Source: Hirundichthys speculiger
Taxonomy: Eukaryota > Chordata > Actinopteri > Beloniformes > Exocoetidae
Assembly (NCBI GenBank): GCA_018398805.1
Contig: JAGFBZ010000373.1
Coordinates: 434,001-498,000, forward strand
Length of the DNA stretch: 64,000 nt
Direction of reading: 5' to 3'
In this document: positions 63,232-64,000 of the stretch, piece after piece
Position numbering within the stretch: the stretch's first letter is position 1
Layout of the letters: every line of letters starts with the position of its first letter
Translations under genes and position numbers: made by a program
Notes under the pieces: model-generated
Databases searched by the model: none
What the model was told of the DNA's origin: nothing
What the model saw: only the letters and a program-made list of their open reading frames with translations

Positions 63232-64000
63232 GTACGGACATGTTGTTGTTCTCTCTTGAGACTTGTTTTTTTTTTTTTCTTTGATTATAAGTTTGGAGCA
63301 ACTTTTCATGACACAAATATGAACATTTTTCCAGTCAAATAAACCTCCATCAGTCTAATAGTTTATTGATTTCTCTTTAGACAACATATTTTAAATACAA
63401 TTTAATTGGCAGAAAGCAAATGTTTGTTTTTGCTCTACACAGCCACAAGAAAATGCAATGATATAGATCCATTGTTCAAAGTGTTCTTTGTGAAAATGGT
63501 TAATGTTAAAAATCTAATTAAAAGAGTCAACGTCAGTGGAGTAATAGGTCCCTAGACATTGTTTTACTAACATCTGTGTGTTTTTGTTAAGTGCAAACAT
63601 TGAAAGAAACACCCCTTTTGCTGTAGTTTCTCATAGCTTTTACTTCAAATAGATTGCTCTTGTCTGAGCACCAGCTGTCCTTTTTGCTTTATGCCAAACC
63701 TCTATTTAGGGAAGTACTTGCAGTCTGAATGAGGCTTAAGAAGATTAAAAGAAGAAGATAGTGCACCTTGAAATAGTGTGTTACAAGTTATTAGAATTCT
63801 AAATTTAGTTACACTTTCAAGTAAGATGCGTAACAACCAACATAAACATCCCAGTGCAACATGTAGTAAGAAGCTAAGAAGCTAAGTTAGAGTGTTGAGT
63901 GAATACATATAGAGGCTGTCAATGTGATTTTGTTTGGCATTTCTTAACAGAAAAATATCTGGGAAATGGATAGAAAAAGATTTCTGATGGCTTTCTGTAC
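63232..64000. other. no feature recognised
   Basis: AT-rich flank or intron up to the window end. No coding segment or repeat was identified. Confidence 0.5.

Noticed and set aside
62986..63309. 107-codon minus-strand frame opposite the candidate exon
   Set aside because: It is antisense to the plus-strand frame, proline/histidine-rich without a domain, and begins in a T-rich tract.

Overview
The window is nuclear DNA of a vertebrate, almost certainly a ray-finned fish of the teleost type. It is AT-rich, with small exons inside multi-kilobase introns bounded by GT/AG. It carries a eukaryotic tRNA gene with an intron after anticodon position 37. Its repeats are teleost-style: tRNA-headed SINEs, L2-like and other LINE relics, Tc1/mariner copies, and small hAT-like elements with 8-bp target duplications. 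No operons, CRISPR arrays, prophage or intact mobile-element genes are present.

Three protein genes could be rebuilt exon by exon, all on the minus strand. (1) chmp5 (2310-9652, 8 coding exons, 220 aa) encodes the ESCRT-III-associated protein CHMP5/Vps60. (2) oprk1 (16779-20786, 3 coding exons, 377 aa) encodes a kappa-type opioid receptor. Its third extracellular loop looks mu-like, and the kappa 'address' glutamate at 6.58 is replaced by lysine. (3) atp6v1h (30516-58946, 13 coding exons, 484 aa) encodes subunit H of the V-ATPase. All coding exons join in frame with consensus splice sites, so the three genes look intact. A tRNA-Arg(TCT) gene with a 19-nt intron lies at 556-647 on the plus strand.

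Layout: 1-1900 is the flank with the tRNA. 1914-9700 is chmp5, with an L2-like LINE relic in intron 7 and a tRNA-derived SINE in intron 4. 9700-9830 is the chmp5 promoter (ETS and CCAAT motifs). 9850-13370 is intergenic. 13389-16778 is probably a long oprk1 3'UTR. 16779-21060 is oprk1 with a predicted non-coding 5' exon. 21300-30200 is intergenic, with a Tc1-type relic. 30219-59760 is atp6v1h, whose introns hold most of the repeats: Tc1/mariner relics, a LINE, two small hAT-like elements with target duplications, a 46-bp minisatellite, a large TA/CATA microsatellite and a roughly 208-bp near-palindrome. 59760-64000 is downstream flank, with a Tc1/mariner relic split by a SINE and one unassigned candidate coding exon at 63043-63231.

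The genes do not form one pathway. CHMP5 (endosomal sorting) and ATP6V1H (endosome/lysosome acidification) both act on the endolysosome, and OPRK1 is a Gi-coupled receptor that is endocytosed. The adjacent minus-strand order atp6v1h-oprk1 matches the mammalian 8q11 block, whereas chmp5 is on a different chromosome in mammals. I did not find a new biological system. The observations most worth following are the receptor loop changes, the foldback element and the unassigned exon.
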